Positions 41,385 through 49,439 of a stretch of 64,000 nt of DNA are shown here, piece after piece. Numbering within the stretch: the first letter of the stretch is position 1; every line of letters starts with the position of its first letter. Origin of the DNA: an uncultured Duncaniella sp. (GTDB taxonomy: Bacteria; Bacteroidota; Bacteroidia; Bacteroidales; Muribaculaceae); assembly GCA_910586665.1 (NCBI GenBank), contig CAJUIX010000015.1, positions 10,677 to 74,676 on the forward strand, written 5' to 3'. A program made the translations under genes and the position numbers. A model generated the notes under the pieces. It saw nothing but the letters and a program-made list of their open reading frames with translations, had not been told where the DNA came from and searched no databases.

Positions 41385-41553
41385 GGACGCTTTTAAAAGC
41401 GTCCGCATCACACTGCATCATCCAGAGGGAAAATTCCGGGGATGAAAGATTCATTCCCTGGGAAAATTTCTGATACAGGTTAATTTTCCCCGTCTGTTCC
41501 CGGCTCGGCCTGTTTCCCGGCCTGTTCTCGGACGCTTTAAAAAACGTCCCTAC
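41381..41553. repeat. Inverted pair of GTAGGGACGC palindromes (c and d)
   Basis: Left end: GTAG then the perfect 20-nt palindrome GGACGCTTTTAAAAGCGTCC (41385-41404). Right end: GGACG-CTTTAAAAAA-CGTCC then CTAC (41530-41553). The two are in opposite orientation and enclose about 125 bp of GC-rich non-coding sequence in which GRGAACAGG follows the inner side of the right palindrome, as it does at 46974. Confidence 0.8.
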
Positions 41554-41617
41554 GCAATACCGTATAATGTATTTTCATAATAAACCAAGTTAACAGCTTC
41601 TTACATTTCGATAAGGC

Positions 41618-43204
41618 ATGACAAGAAAGTATGACTATCTCGTAATAGGCTCCGGCATCGCAGGCATGAGTTTCGCGCTGAAAGTCGCCTCCAAAGGGCG
41701 AGTGGCGCTTATCTGCAAGACCACACTTGACGAAGCTAACACGGCTCTCGCCCAGGGGGGCGTGGCATCCGTGACGAATCTCGAGGTCGACGACTTCGAG
41801 AAACATATCAACGACACCATGATTGCCGGCGACTGGCTCAGCGACCCCGAGGCCGTCCGCAAGGTGGTCACCGAGGCTCCCGGCCAGATCCGCGAGCTGA
41901 TAGGCTGGGGTGTCGATTTCGACAAGAAGGATGACGGCTCCTTTGACCTCCACCGTGAGGGGGGACACTCCGAGTTCCGCATACTCCACCATGCCGACAA
42001 CACCGGCTTCGAAATCCAGCAGTCGCTCATCAAGGCCGTCAGGGAGAACCCCGACATAGACATATTCGAGCACCACTTCGCCATCGAGATTATCACCCAG
42101 CACCACCTGGGCAAAATCGTGACCCGCCGCACCCCCGACATCACATGCTACGGCGCCTATGTCCTCGACACCGATACGGGGCGCGTCGACACCTTCCTCT
42201 CGCGCATCACGCTCATAGCCACCGGCGGCGTCGGCGCCGTCTACCAGACAACGACCAATCCCCTCGTGGCCACCGGCGATGGCATCGCTATGGTCTACCG
42301 CGCCAAGGGCACCGTCAAGGACATGGAGTTCATCCAGTTTCACCCGACGGCCCTCTATCACCCGGGTGACCGCCCCAGCTTCCTCATCACAGAGGCCATG
42401 CGCGGCTATGGCGCCGTGCTCCGCAACCTCAAGGGGGAGGAGTTCATGCACAAGTATGACCCCCGCCTCTCGCTCGCCCCGCGCGACATCGTGGCCCGCG
42501 CCATCGACTCCGAGATGAAGCTCAGCGGCGACGACCACGTCTACCTCGACGTCACCCACAAGGACCCCGAGGAGACCAAGAAACACTTCCCCAACATCTA
42601 TGCCAAGTGCCTCTCATTGGGCATAGACATCACCAAGGACTATATCCCCGTGGCCCCGGCGGCCCACTATCTCTGCGGCGGCATCAAGGTGGACTCCAAC
42701 GCCGAATCGTCCATCAGGCGCCTCTATGCCGTAGGCGAGTGCTCCTGCACGGGGCTTCACGGCGGCAACCGCCTCGCCTCCAACTCGCTCATCGAGGCCG
42801 TGGTCTATGCCGACGCTGCCGCCCGCCACGCCGTTGACCAAGCCCCGCACTACGACTTCCGCACCGACGTTCCCGAATGGAACGACGAGGGGACGCGTCA
42901 CCCCGAGGAGATGGTGCTCATCACCCAGAGCATCAAGGAGGTCAACCAGATTATGGGAACCTACGTCGGCATCGTCAGGTCGGACCTCCGCCTCGACCGC
43001 GCCTGGAACCGCCTCGACATCCTCTATGAGGAGACAGAGAAGCTCTTCAAACGCTCGAAGGCGTCGCGCGAGATCTGCGAGCTGCGCAATATCATCAACG
43101 TCGGCTACCTCATCATGCGCCAGGCAAAGGAACGCAAGGAATCGCGCGGCCTGCACTACACGGTCGACTATCCTCCCGTGCCCCACGGCCCCGCCGCCGA
43201 CTGA
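41618..43204 (+). CDS. nadB: L-aspartate oxidase
   Basis: First enzyme of de novo NAD synthesis; oxidises L-aspartate to iminoaspartate with FAD. 528 residues. FAD-binding GSGIAGMSFAL (about residues 11-21) and the typical ANTALAQGGVASV; the catalytic region EFIQFHPTALYHPGDR and the late SCTGLHGGNRLASNSLIEA are diagnostic. Fumarate is the likely electron acceptor in an anaerobe (inference). nadA/nadC are not adjacent. A 12-bp hairpin closes the gene 10 bp after the stop. Confidence 0.95.
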   Translation: MTRKYDYLVIGSGIAGMSFALKVASKGRVALICKTTLDEANTALAQGGVASVTNLEVDDFEKHINDTMIAGDWLSDPEAVRKVVTEAPGQIRELIGWGVDFDKKDDGSFDLHREGGHSEFRILHHADNTGFEIQQSLIKAVRENPDIDIFEHHFAIEIITQHHLGKIVTRRTPDITCYGAYVLDTDTGRVDTFLSRITLIATGGVGAVYQTTTNPLVATGDGIAMVYRAKGTVKDMEFIQFHPTALYHPGDRPSFLITEAMRGYGAVLRNLKGEEFMHKYDPRLSLAPRDIVARAIDSEMKLSGDDHVYLDVTHKDPEETKKHFPNIYAKCLSLGIDITKDYIPVAPAAHYLCGGIKVDSNAESSIRRLYAVGECSCTGLHGGNRLASNSLIEAVVYADAAARHAVDQAPHYDFRTDVPEWNDEGTRHPEEMVLITQSIKEVNQIMGTYVGIVRSDLRLDRAWNRLDILYEETEKLFKRSKASREICELRNIINVGYLIMRQAKERKESRGLHYTVDYPPVPHGPAAD

Positions 43205-43213
43205 AATCCATCT

Positions 43214-43249
43214 CCCGGAGAGGCCGTGCAATATTTTGGCCTCTCCGGG
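43214..43249 (+). terminator. Hairpin terminator after nadB
   Basis: CCCGGAGAGGCC (43214-43225) and GGCCTCTCCGGG (43238-43249) pair perfectly over 12 bp. The following TGTTATAAT is not a strong T-tract, so termination may be partial. Confidence 0.7.
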
Positions 43250-43263
43250 TGTTATAATAATGT

Positions 43264-43929
43264 ATGATACGACACTTTAGATTCCTCATATCCATTCTGA
43301 CGCTCCTGGCGGTGCTTTGCGCCGGTAGCCCTCTCTCCGCGGCAGTCGCCGAGCCTGACCCGGCGGAGGTCGAGGAGCCTGTCAAGGTCGGTTCGGGCCG
43401 TGTCAAACCCCTCCAGGGCTACTATTTTTTTGACTATGAAGGCGAAAACACCCTTATGCTCGTCCTCGCCGACGTCACTGTGTTTCCCCCGATGAAGTTC
43501 AAAAACAAGAAGGAGGAGGAATTCTACTGGAAGACCGTCCGCGACGTCAAGAAGACCCTCCCTTACGCCAAACTCATCTGCGAGACCCTCATCGAGACCT
43601 ACGAGTATATCGAGACATTCCCCACTCAGAAGGAGCGCGAGGAGCATCTCAAGAAAATGGAGGGTGAGGTGTTCAAGCAATACAAGCCCGCTCTGAAAAA
43701 ATTCACCAAGTCGCAGGCGCAGATGCTCGTCAAGCTCATCAACCGCGAGACCAACCAGTCGAGCTACAATATCCTCAAAGCCTTCCTCGGCTCCTTCCGA
43801 GCCGGCTTCTGGCAGACCTTCGGGCGCCTCTTCGGAGTCAATCTCAAGACCTCCTACCGCCCCGACAAGGACCGCAAGGACGCCATAGTCGAGCGGGTCG
43901 CGACAATGGTCGAACTCGGCCAGCTCTGA
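43264..43929 (+). CDS. DUF4294-family exported protein
   Basis: A 221-residue protein with a signal peptide (MIRHFRFLISILTLLAVLCAGSPLSAA) and the DUF4294 domain: LMLVLADVTVFPPMKFKNKK, then EFYWKTVRDVKKTLPYAKLI and LLxIF-like helices around GRLFGVNLKTSY. Function not established; the family is specific to Bacteroidetes, which supports the taxonomic reading. It follows nadB by 59 bp across a hairpin. The N-terminal linker (AEPDPAEVEEP) is acidic. Confidence 0.85.
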   Translation: MIRHFRFLISILTLLAVLCAGSPLSAAVAEPDPAEVEEPVKVGSGRVKPLQGYYFFDYEGENTLMLVLADVTVFPPMKFKNKKEEEFYWKTVRDVKKTLPYAKLICETLIETYEYIETFPTQKEREEHLKKMEGEVFKQYKPALKKFTKSQAQMLVKLINRETNQSSYNILKAFLGSFRAGFWQTFGRLFGVNLKTSYRPDKDRKDAIVERVATMVELGQL

Positions 43930-43988
43930 GGGGGGGTAAAAAACGATTTTGCTCCCTCTGAGCATAAAAACAAAGCAAAATTACAGCT

Positions 43989-44171
43989 ATGAAACAGACC
44001 ATAAGCCGAGCCGTCTCGCTGATAACCTACATACTGGCTATTCTTCTCGGCACATACCAGCTGATAGCGTATGAAGGAGGCCACAAACGCTTCATCGGCT
44101 GGCTATTCATAATATACGGCACCGCCTCCCTCATATTCTTCATCATGGACAGACGCAGCGAGGCGCAATGA
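43989..44171 (+). CDS. Small two-helix membrane protein
   Basis: A 60-residue protein with two hydrophobic helices, VSLITYILAILLGTYQLIAY (about 9-28) and FIGWLFIIYGTASLIFFIM (about 35-53), joined by EGGHKR and ending in DRRSEAQ. ATG start, 59 bp after the DUF4294 gene. The preceding gap contains TTTTGCT/AGCAAAA arms. No function recognised; composition and charge distribution fit a genuine small inner-membrane protein. Confidence 0.6.
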   Translation: MKQTISRAVSLITYILAILLGTYQLIAYEGGHKRFIGWLFIIYGTASLIFFIMDRRSEAQ

Positions 44172-44267
44172 CTACAAGGTGTTGCAACTGACATATGCCG
44201 CGTCCCTACAGCCGCCATAGTTTGCCGCATCCACACACGGGTCGTAGCTCTGTAGTGATATAAACAT

Positions 44268-44520
44268 GAAAAAGGCCCGGCTGGACGTTGGTTCCACTGC
44301 CGGGCCGGGTGATTTTATCTGTCGGGATGCGGGCTTTAGAGGCCGCTTCCCCAAGGTTTCTACGGTTTAGAAACCTTAAAATCGGGGCAGAGCGAGTCGA
44401 ATCGGGATTCTGACCCTGCTCTTCGTTTTATAGCCTAAGGACTCGTTGCGGAAGGCTACCATGACGAAGCACGTTTTCTGTCATGCTTCGATATTATAAC
44501 GCCCCTGCGTCCCGATGGTT
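44268..44520 (-). ncRNA. Structured RNA with two predicted pseudoknots
   Basis: Minus-strand RNA of about 250 nt. A long-range helix closes it: TCGGGACGCAGGG (44515-44503) with CCCGCATCCCGA (44333-44322). Inside, in transcript order: pseudoknot 1, CGAAG/CTTCG (44490-44486 with 44469-44465) interlaced with CATGA/TCATG (44485-44481 with 44464-44460); pseudoknot 2, TAGCC/GGCTA (44458-44454 with 44435-44431) whose loop CGAGTC (44445-44440) pairs with GACTCG (44398-44393); then a perfect 10-bp hairpin AAGGTTTCTA/TAGAAACCTT (44377-44353). A GC-rich terminator follows. No tRNA-like ends or CCA, so not tmRNA; not recognisable RNase P. Start position is approximate. Confidence 0.6.
44269..44306 (-). 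terminator. Terminator of the pseudoknotted RNA
   Basis: GGCCCGGC (44306-44299) pairs with GCCGGGCC (44281-44274) over 8 bp with a 17-nt loop, followed on the minus strand by TTTTTC. Confidence 0.8.
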
Positions 44521-44627
44521 GGCACGGGGAGTGGTAAATAAACTGAAGAGGTGTTAAAGGCCCTCTTAATTTGAGCCGTGGCCGACGGTTTTGGGCCTCC
44601 GGGTGCCCAACTTTCATCGAAAAGCCG

Positions 44628-44635
44628 TAACTTTG
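44628..44635 (+). promoter_or_regulatory. -7 box of rsmA
   Basis: TAACTTTG, 33 nt before the rsmA ATG at 44669. The -33 position has ACTTTC only. Supports the downstream start over one at 44591. Confidence 0.5.
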
Positions 44636-44668
44636 CAGCATATTTCACCCAAGCAAGCGCAGATACCC

Positions 44669-45490
44669 ATGAAAAGAACTCACGACAAAGCGGGACGCGG
44701 TGGCGACGTGCGCCCCAAGAAGGCTCTCGGACAGCACTTCCTGACCGACGAGAGCATAGCGGCCCGTATAGCGGCCACGCTCGATGACTACAAGGGGCTC
44801 CCCGTCATGGAGGTAGGCCCCGGCATGGGGGTGCTGACGAAATATCTAATCGCCGGGGGCCACGACGTCAAGGTGGCCGAGATCGACGGCGAGAGCATCG
44901 ACTATCTGCGCTATAACTATCCCGACCTGGCCGGGCGCATACTCGACGCCGACTTCCTGCAGCTCGACCTGGCCAAGATCTACCCTGACGGGCGCAAATT
45001 CTGCGTCATAGGCAACTATCCCTACAATATTTCCTCGCAGATATTCTTCCACGTCCTTGACTATCGCGACCAGGTCGTCTGCTGCTCGGGCATGCTCCAG
45101 CGCGAGGTGGCCGAGCGCTTCGCCGCCGCCCCGGGGACGAAGGCCCGCGGGATATTGAGCGTGCTGCTCCAGGCGTGGTATGATGTCGACTATCTCTTCA
45201 CGGTCGACGAAAATGTGTTCAATCCCCCGCCCAAGGTCAAGAGCGGAGTCATAAGGATGACCCGCAACTCCGTGACCGACCTCGGTTGCGACGCGGGGCT
45301 TTTCAAGACTGTCGTCAAGACCGCCTTCGGGCAGCGTCGCAAGACGCTGCGCAACTCCGTGCGCGGATTGTTTCCGGCGGGAGTGCCGTTGCCCGACTCT
45401 CCTCTCTTCGCCCTGCGCCCCGAACAGCTGTCGGTGGAGCAGTTTGTCGAGCTGACCCGCATGGTCGCCTCGGCGAGAGAGTCAGAGTAG
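44669..45490 (+). CDS. rsmA: 16S rRNA dimethyladenosine transferase
   Basis: Also called KsgA; dimethylates two adjacent adenosines near the 3' end of 16S rRNA during 30S assembly. 273 residues. RPKKALGQHFLTD starts the fold, the SAM site is MEVGPGMGVLTKYL and the catalytic motif is GNYPYNIS (family N-L/I-P-Y). The frame is open to 44591, but the ATG at 44669 gives the normal N-terminus and lies after the -7 box. mgtE follows after 49 bp on the same strand. Confidence 0.95.
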   Translation: MKRTHDKAGRGGDVRPKKALGQHFLTDESIAARIAATLDDYKGLPVMEVGPGMGVLTKYLIAGGHDVKVAEIDGESIDYLRYNYPDLAGRILDADFLQLDLAKIYPDGRKFCVIGNYPYNISSQIFFHVLDYRDQVVCCSGMLQREVAERFAAAPGTKARGILSVLLQAWYDVDYLFTVDENVFNPPPKVKSGVIRMTRNSVTDLGCDAGLFKTVVKTAFGQRRKTLRNSVRGLFPAGVPLPDSPLFALRPEQLSVEQFVELTRMVASARESE

Positions 45491-45539
45491 AGCCACACAC
45501 TAACCACCACCCACCCCTCAGCCCCTCACGCCAACGACG

Positions 45540-46901
45540 ATGAAAGAATTTACACCCGAATATCTCGCACACCTGCGCAAAATAATCCATGACCGCGCCG
45601 ACGCCGCGGCTGCCGAAGAACTCTCCGACCTCCACCCGGCCGACATTGCCGAGCTTTATCAGGACCTCGACCTCGACGAGGCAGAGTATCTCTTCAAGCT
45701 CCTCGACGAGGAGATGCAGGCCGACGTCCTCATGGAGCTCGACGAGGATGATCGCGCCAAGCTCCTCTCCAAGATGGACGTCGCCGACATTGCCAAGCAG
45801 ATTGAGCACCTCGACACCGACGACGCCGTCGACGTCATCCAGGAGCTCGACGAGGATGACCGCGAGAAGATTCTCAGCCACATCGATGACGTCGAGCAGG
45901 CCGGCGACATCATCGACCTCCTGAAATATGACGAGGACACCGCCGGCGGCCTCATGGGCACGGAGATGATCGTCGTCAACGAGAACTGGAGTATGCCCGA
46001 GTGCATCAAGCAGATGCGTATGCAGGCGGAGGATATGGACGAGGTGTACTATGTCTACGTTGTCGACAACGAGGATCGTCTGCGCGGCACCCTCCCACTC
46101 AAAAAGCTCATCACCCACCCCTCGGTGTCGAAAATCCGTCACGTCATGGAGACTGACCCCGTGGCGGTCAAGGCCGACACGCCGATTGACGAGGTGGCCC
46201 TCGATTTCGAGAAGTATGACCTTGTGGCGATGCCCGTCATCGACTCCATCGGCCGCCTGTTGGGGCGCATCACCGTCGACGACGTCATGGACAAGGTGCG
46301 CGACTCGAGCGAGCGTGACTACCAGTTGGCATCAGGTCTCTCCGGCGACGTCGAGAGCGACGACAAGCTCTTTGCCCAGACCAAGGCACGCCTCCCCTGG
46401 CTGCTCATCGGCATGATTGGCGGACTGTGCAACTCGGTGATTCTCGGCCGCTTCGAGGGGGGCTTCGTGGTCGACCCGGCCCTGGCGCTCTTCATCCCAC
46501 TTATAGGCGGTACGGGAGGAAATGTCGGCACACAGTCGTCGGCTATCGTCGTGCAGGGCCTCGCCAACGGCTCCCTCGACATCAAGAAGTCCACCCGACA
46601 GCTCCTCAAGGAACTCGGTGTCGGCCTGCTCAACGGCAGCATCATCGCCCTCCTCGTCTTTGCCTATAATTTCTTCACCCTCGGCACCGGCCACGAGGTC
46701 ACGACCATCGCCGTCTCGGCCTCGATATTCTGTGTGGTGATGTTTGCCTCCGTCTTCGGTACATTCGTCCCCCTCACGCTCGAAAAACTCAAAATTGACC
46801 CTGCCATAGCCACCGGCCCCTTTATCTCCATCACCAACGACATCATCGGCATGCTCATCTACATGTCCATCTCCTCCTGGCTCATCATCGCCTTCCATTA
46901 A
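45540..46901 (+). CDS. mgtE: Magnesium transporter MgtE
   Basis: A 453-residue gated Mg2+ channel. Acidic N-terminal superhelical domain (about 1-130, LDEDDRAKLLSKM and LDEDDREKILSHI repeats), two CBS domains (about 135-255, TAGGLMGTEMIVVNENW and RITVDDVMDKVRD), then five membrane helices with IGGTGGNVGTQSSAIVVQGL and the pore region ISITNDIIGMLIYM. All domains are present. MgtE closes when cytoplasmic Mg2+ is high. It may share a transcript with rsmA. Confidence 0.96.
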   Translation: MKEFTPEYLAHLRKIIHDRADAAAAEELSDLHPADIAELYQDLDLDEAEYLFKLLDEEMQADVLMELDEDDRAKLLSKMDVADIAKQIEHLDTDDAVDVIQELDEDDREKILSHIDDVEQAGDIIDLLKYDEDTAGGLMGTEMIVVNENWSMPECIKQMRMQAEDMDEVYYVYVVDNEDRLRGTLPLKKLITHPSVSKIRHVMETDPVAVKADTPIDEVALDFEKYDLVAMPVIDSIGRLLGRITVDDVMDKVRDSSERDYQLASGLSGDVESDDKLFAQTKARLPWLLIGMIGGLCNSVILGRFEGGFVVDPALALFIPLIGGTGGNVGTQSSAIVVQGLANGSLDIKKSTRQLLKELGVGLLNGSIIALLVFAYNFFTLGTGHEVTTIAVSASIFCVVMFASVFGTFVPLTLEKLKIDPAIATGPFISITNDIIGMLIYMSISSWLIIAFH

Positions 46902-46949
46902 GCCCCGCGGCACAGGGATTTTGCAGGTGGTGTTGCAAGTATGGCGGAT

Positions 46950-47138
46950 GTAGGGACGCTTTTAAAAGCGTCCGGGAACAGGTTAAAACCCGGCCTCTGA
47001 TATCAATTAGTCCCCGTCCTGTATCTTCCCTGCTTCAAATAGATAGGCATTTTTCCTTACATATCCCCATAAGTCCCGACAATACTGGACGATTCCTGTC
47101 AATAACGAAATCCCGGACGCTTTTAAAAGCGTCCCTAC
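46950..47138. repeat. Inverted pair of GTAGGGACGC palindromes (e and f)
   Basis: GTAG plus GGACGCTTTTAAAAGCGTCC at 46950-46973 and the same palindrome followed by CTAC at 47115-47138, in inverted orientation, enclosing about 140 bp without a gene. GGGAACAGG follows the first palindrome on its inner side, comparable to the pair at 41381-41553. The rest of 46902-47218 shows nothing else. Confidence 0.85.
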
Positions 47139-47218
47139 GGAGCATTATTTTTTGTCAATGAGCCATTATTTATAATATAGCGCAAACGGATTTAATAGTT
47201 TCGAGGGGCTGTATAAAT

Positions 47219-47257
47219 AGAAAATCGAATCAGGCCATCGGCCTGATTCGATTTTCT
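47219..47257 (-). terminator. Terminator of the tRNA-Val pair
   Basis: AGAAAATCGAATCAGGCC and its exact complement GGCCTGATTCGATTTTCT form an 18-bp hairpin with a 3-nt loop, 4 bp after the second tRNA on the minus strand. Confidence 0.85.
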
Positions 47258-47261
47258 ATTG

Positions 47262-47336
47262 TGGGCGCTGAGGGATTCGAACCCCCGACCCTCTGCTTGT
47301 AAGGCAGACGCTCTGAACCAGCTGAGCTAAGCGCCC
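47262..47336 (-). tRNA. tRNA-Val (anticodon TAC), copy 2 of the transcript
   Basis: 75 nt: acceptor GGGCGCT/AGCGCCC, D stem GCTC/GAGC, anticodon stem TCTGC/GCAGA with loop CTTACAA (TAC), T stem GGGGG/CCCTC-type with TTCGAAT, discriminator A. Identical to the gene at 47421-47495. Confidence 0.96.
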
Positions 47337-47420
47337 GGGAAATGCTTTTCGGGATTTCTTTAAATCTTGCTCCCGGATTGGTTTTGCTTATCTGAAGCGA
47401 GAAAGTTGTTTTTTTTGTTG

Positions 47421-47495
47421 TGGGCGCTGAGGGATTCGAACCCCCGACCCTCTGCTTGTAAGGCAGACGCTCTGAACCAGCTGAGCTAAGCGCCC
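47421..47495 (-). tRNA. tRNA-Val (anticodon TAC), copy 1 of the transcript
   Basis: Same 75-nt sequence as 47262-47336; the 84-bp spacer between them is unrelated AT-rich DNA. A consensus promoter lies 20-50 bp upstream, so both are probably processed from one transcript. Confidence 0.96.
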
Positions 47496-47514
47496 TTTCT
47501 CGCCTAAAGCGTTG

Positions 47515-47546
47515 CAAAGGTAGGAACAATTTTCAAACCCACCAAA
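47515..47546 (-). promoter_or_regulatory. Promoter of the tRNA-Val pair
   Basis: Minus-strand TTTG (47546-47543), 20 nt, TACCTTTG (47522-47515), complete consensus. Confidence 0.75.
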
Positions 47547-47628
47547 TATTTCCACCACTTTTTTCAGAATCTATGCAATTTTTTGCTGAAAAAACCTTTT
47601 TTGTTTGATTTTGGCTCGTTGTTGGCAG

Positions 47629-48687
47629 TTATGGAACTCTGAATTCAACGTAGGCGGTGTCCTGGTGGTGGGTGTCGGAGATTGTGAAGGTCTTGGAGAT
47701 GCGGTATTTCCCTTTGGTAAGGGTTTTGTTGTATTCTTTTGTATTGATGGTGAAGTCGCGCTGCGATTTGGGCTCGAGGATATAGCCGATAGCGGGTATG
47801 ATTCGAACTAATGTGCCGTCTGCATAGTATTCGGGATTGAATCTGAGCGGTTGCCAGGCACCGTCAGTGTCGCTTTCGATAGTATAGTCCTCTCCAAACA
47901 GAGCTTCGGTGTCGGTCGAGTTGGTAAAACGCATGGCTATCGAGTCGACCGGCATACGGAGACTGTCTGGATTCAGGATTGTAAGGGAGATGCCTTTGCG
48001 GGTTGAGTGGCTTTGCGGGGCATCGGGGATTTTGATTCGCTCGCCGAGGAAGTGGGGCTGCTTTTTCAGCCATATGTCGAGCATCATCTTGTCGCGGGCG
48101 AGCCATTCGCGGAGGGCAAGGCGCGTGCGCACACATCTGCCTGCGCGGAGTGGAGCGGCGAGGGCGACAGCCTTGATTCCGGCATGGCCGGCGAGATATA
48201 GCGCGCGGGCGCAGTGGTCGGCCTGCGAGACAATAGTGAGAGAATCGCAGCCAAATACCTCCTTGGCGCGGACCACAGAGTCGAGCGTGCGGAATCCGGC
48301 ATAGTCGGGTATGATTCTGTCCTCAGGTACACCCCGGGCCATCAGAGAGTCGCGCATGGCGGTCGGCTCGTCGTAGAGGTGCGTGTGGTTGTCGCCGCTT
48401 GCGATGATGAAGTCTGCTTTGCCGGCGTGATAAAGTTCGGCAGCGGTGTTGATGCGGTTTGTGAAGTAGCTGTTTGGACGCCCGTATCTGTTAAGCGGGT
48501 TGGTGCCGAGGAGGAGTGCGACGCGGTTGCGGGGTATGCTGTCTATTGCGGAATAGATTCGCCCTTCTGCCGATTTTTCGACCGTGAGGTTTACGGCAAC
48601 GGTGAAAAGCAGCACCGCTGCGAAGAATCCTGCGAGGCCGCAGAGGATGAGCCTTGCTGTCTTCCTCCTGTTTGGTCTATTCTTCAT
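47629..48687 (-). CDS. SanA/DUF218-type protein fused to an Ig-like domain
   Basis: A 352-residue protein. One N-terminal membrane helix (LILCGLAGFFAAVLLFTVAV) anchors a periplasmic DUF218/SanA domain, about 45-235: VALLLGTNPLNRYGRPN, FIIASGDN, MRDSLMARGVPEDRIIPDYAGFRTLDS and TIVSQADHCARALYLA. SanA-type proteins normally end here; this one adds about 110 residues of strands (ISLTILNPDSLRMPVDSIAM ... GKYRISKTFTI), which look like a bacterial Ig-like domain of the Big_14 kind. It overlaps the M23 gene by 11 bp and ends the export operon. Likely role: envelope integrity or polysaccharide handling. Confidence 0.82.
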   Translation of the reverse strand: MKNRPNRRKTARLILCGLAGFFAAVLLFTVAVNLTVEKSAEGRIYSAIDSIPRNRVALLLGTNPLNRYGRPNSYFTNRINTAAELYHAGKADFIIASGDNHTHLYDEPTAMRDSLMARGVPEDRIIPDYAGFRTLDSVVRAKEVFGCDSLTIVSQADHCARALYLAGHAGIKAVALAAPLRAGRCVRTRLALREWLARDKMMLDIWLKKQPHFLGERIKIPDAPQSHSTRKGISLTILNPDSLRMPVDSIAMRFTNSTDTEALFGEDYTIESDTDGAWQPLRFNPEYYADGTLVRIIPAIGYILEPKSQRDFTINTKEYNKTLTKGKYRISKTFTISDTHHQDTAYVEFRVP

Positions 48688-49423
48688 CGAGCTTCTCCTT
48701 GTTGAATATAAAGGTGGCGGAGTGGGGCCGGCGGCGTCGGAAATTGATGATGTCCGTCGGGTCGATGGGCACGGCCATGTAGCGCGTCTCGAAATGCAGG
48801 TGTGGACCGGTGGAGTTGCCGCTCATGCCCCCGATGGCTATCGGCATGCCGGCGTCGACCGTCGTCGTGGGGACCACGAGGAAGCTGTCGAGGTGGGCGT
48901 AGAGCGTCTGGAGGCCGTTGGGGTGGGTGAGGATGACGTAGTAGCCGTAGCCGCGCTTGTCGTAGCCCGTCATGGCCACCGAGCCGGGGAAGGCGGCGCG
49001 GATAGTGTCGCCCTTGTGGATGCCGAGGTCTATGCCGCGGTGGACGCGCTTGTATTTCTTGCGCGGGCCGAAGTGGGAGGTGATAGGCCCGATAGCCGGC
49101 ATGTGGAATTCACTGACGTTGATAGGGACGTCACCCTTCGGAATCTTCCCTTTCTTAAACATGCTGGCGGTGCCGTTGATAATCTGTGTGTGGCCGTAGC
49201 CCGCCATGAACAGCTCGGCCATATAGTCGAGTGTGGAGCCGACAGCCTCCGTCTTCTCCGTGCCATTCTGCTCGGTCATCGACATGATGATCATGTCGAG
49301 GCTTGTGCCGGAGATGTTGACACTGTCGGTGACCACGGTGTCGTTGCCGAAGACCACAACATCAGCGCTCGCGACCTCCACGGTCGCGAGCGCCAATATT
49401 GCGAGTATGTTTCTCAGTCCCAT
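48677..49423 (-). CDS. M23-family metallopeptidase (LytM-like), exported
   Basis: A 248-residue periplasmic peptidoglycan endopeptidase. Signal peptide MGLRNILAILALATVEVASA. The LytM fold spans about 108-225 with the zinc ligands HRGIDLG (His128, Asp132) and HLHFE (His210), plus His177 in LYAHLDS. The motif set is complete, so it should be active. It sits between wzz (16 bp) and the SanA-like gene (11-bp overlap), suggesting that local cell-wall opening accompanies assembly of the polysaccharide exporter, or that cell-wall repair is co-expressed. Confidence 0.92.
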   Translation of the reverse strand: MGLRNILAILALATVEVASADVVVFGNDTVVTDSVNISGTSLDMIIMSMTEQNGTEKTEAVGSTLDYMAELFMAGYGHTQIINGTASMFKKGKIPKGDVPINVSEFHMPAIGPITSHFGPRKKYKRVHRGIDLGIHKGDTIRAAFPGSVAMTGYDKRGYGYYVILTHPNGLQTLYAHLDSFLVVPTTTVDAGMPIAIGGMSGNSTGPHLHFETRYMAVPIDPTDIINFRRRRPHSATFIFNKEKLDEE

Positions 49424-49439
49424 TTCTTGTGTCAGTGGC

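Noticed and set aside
44268..44520. tmRNA or RNase P RNA identity for the pseudoknotted RNA
   Set aside because: No tRNA-like ends, tag frame or CCA for tmRNA, and none of the universally conserved RNase P core strings are visible.
47262..47495. Duplicated tRNA-Val as attachment sites of an integrated element
   Set aside because: Only 84 bp separate the two and no integrase is present; a tandem tRNA duplication explains it.
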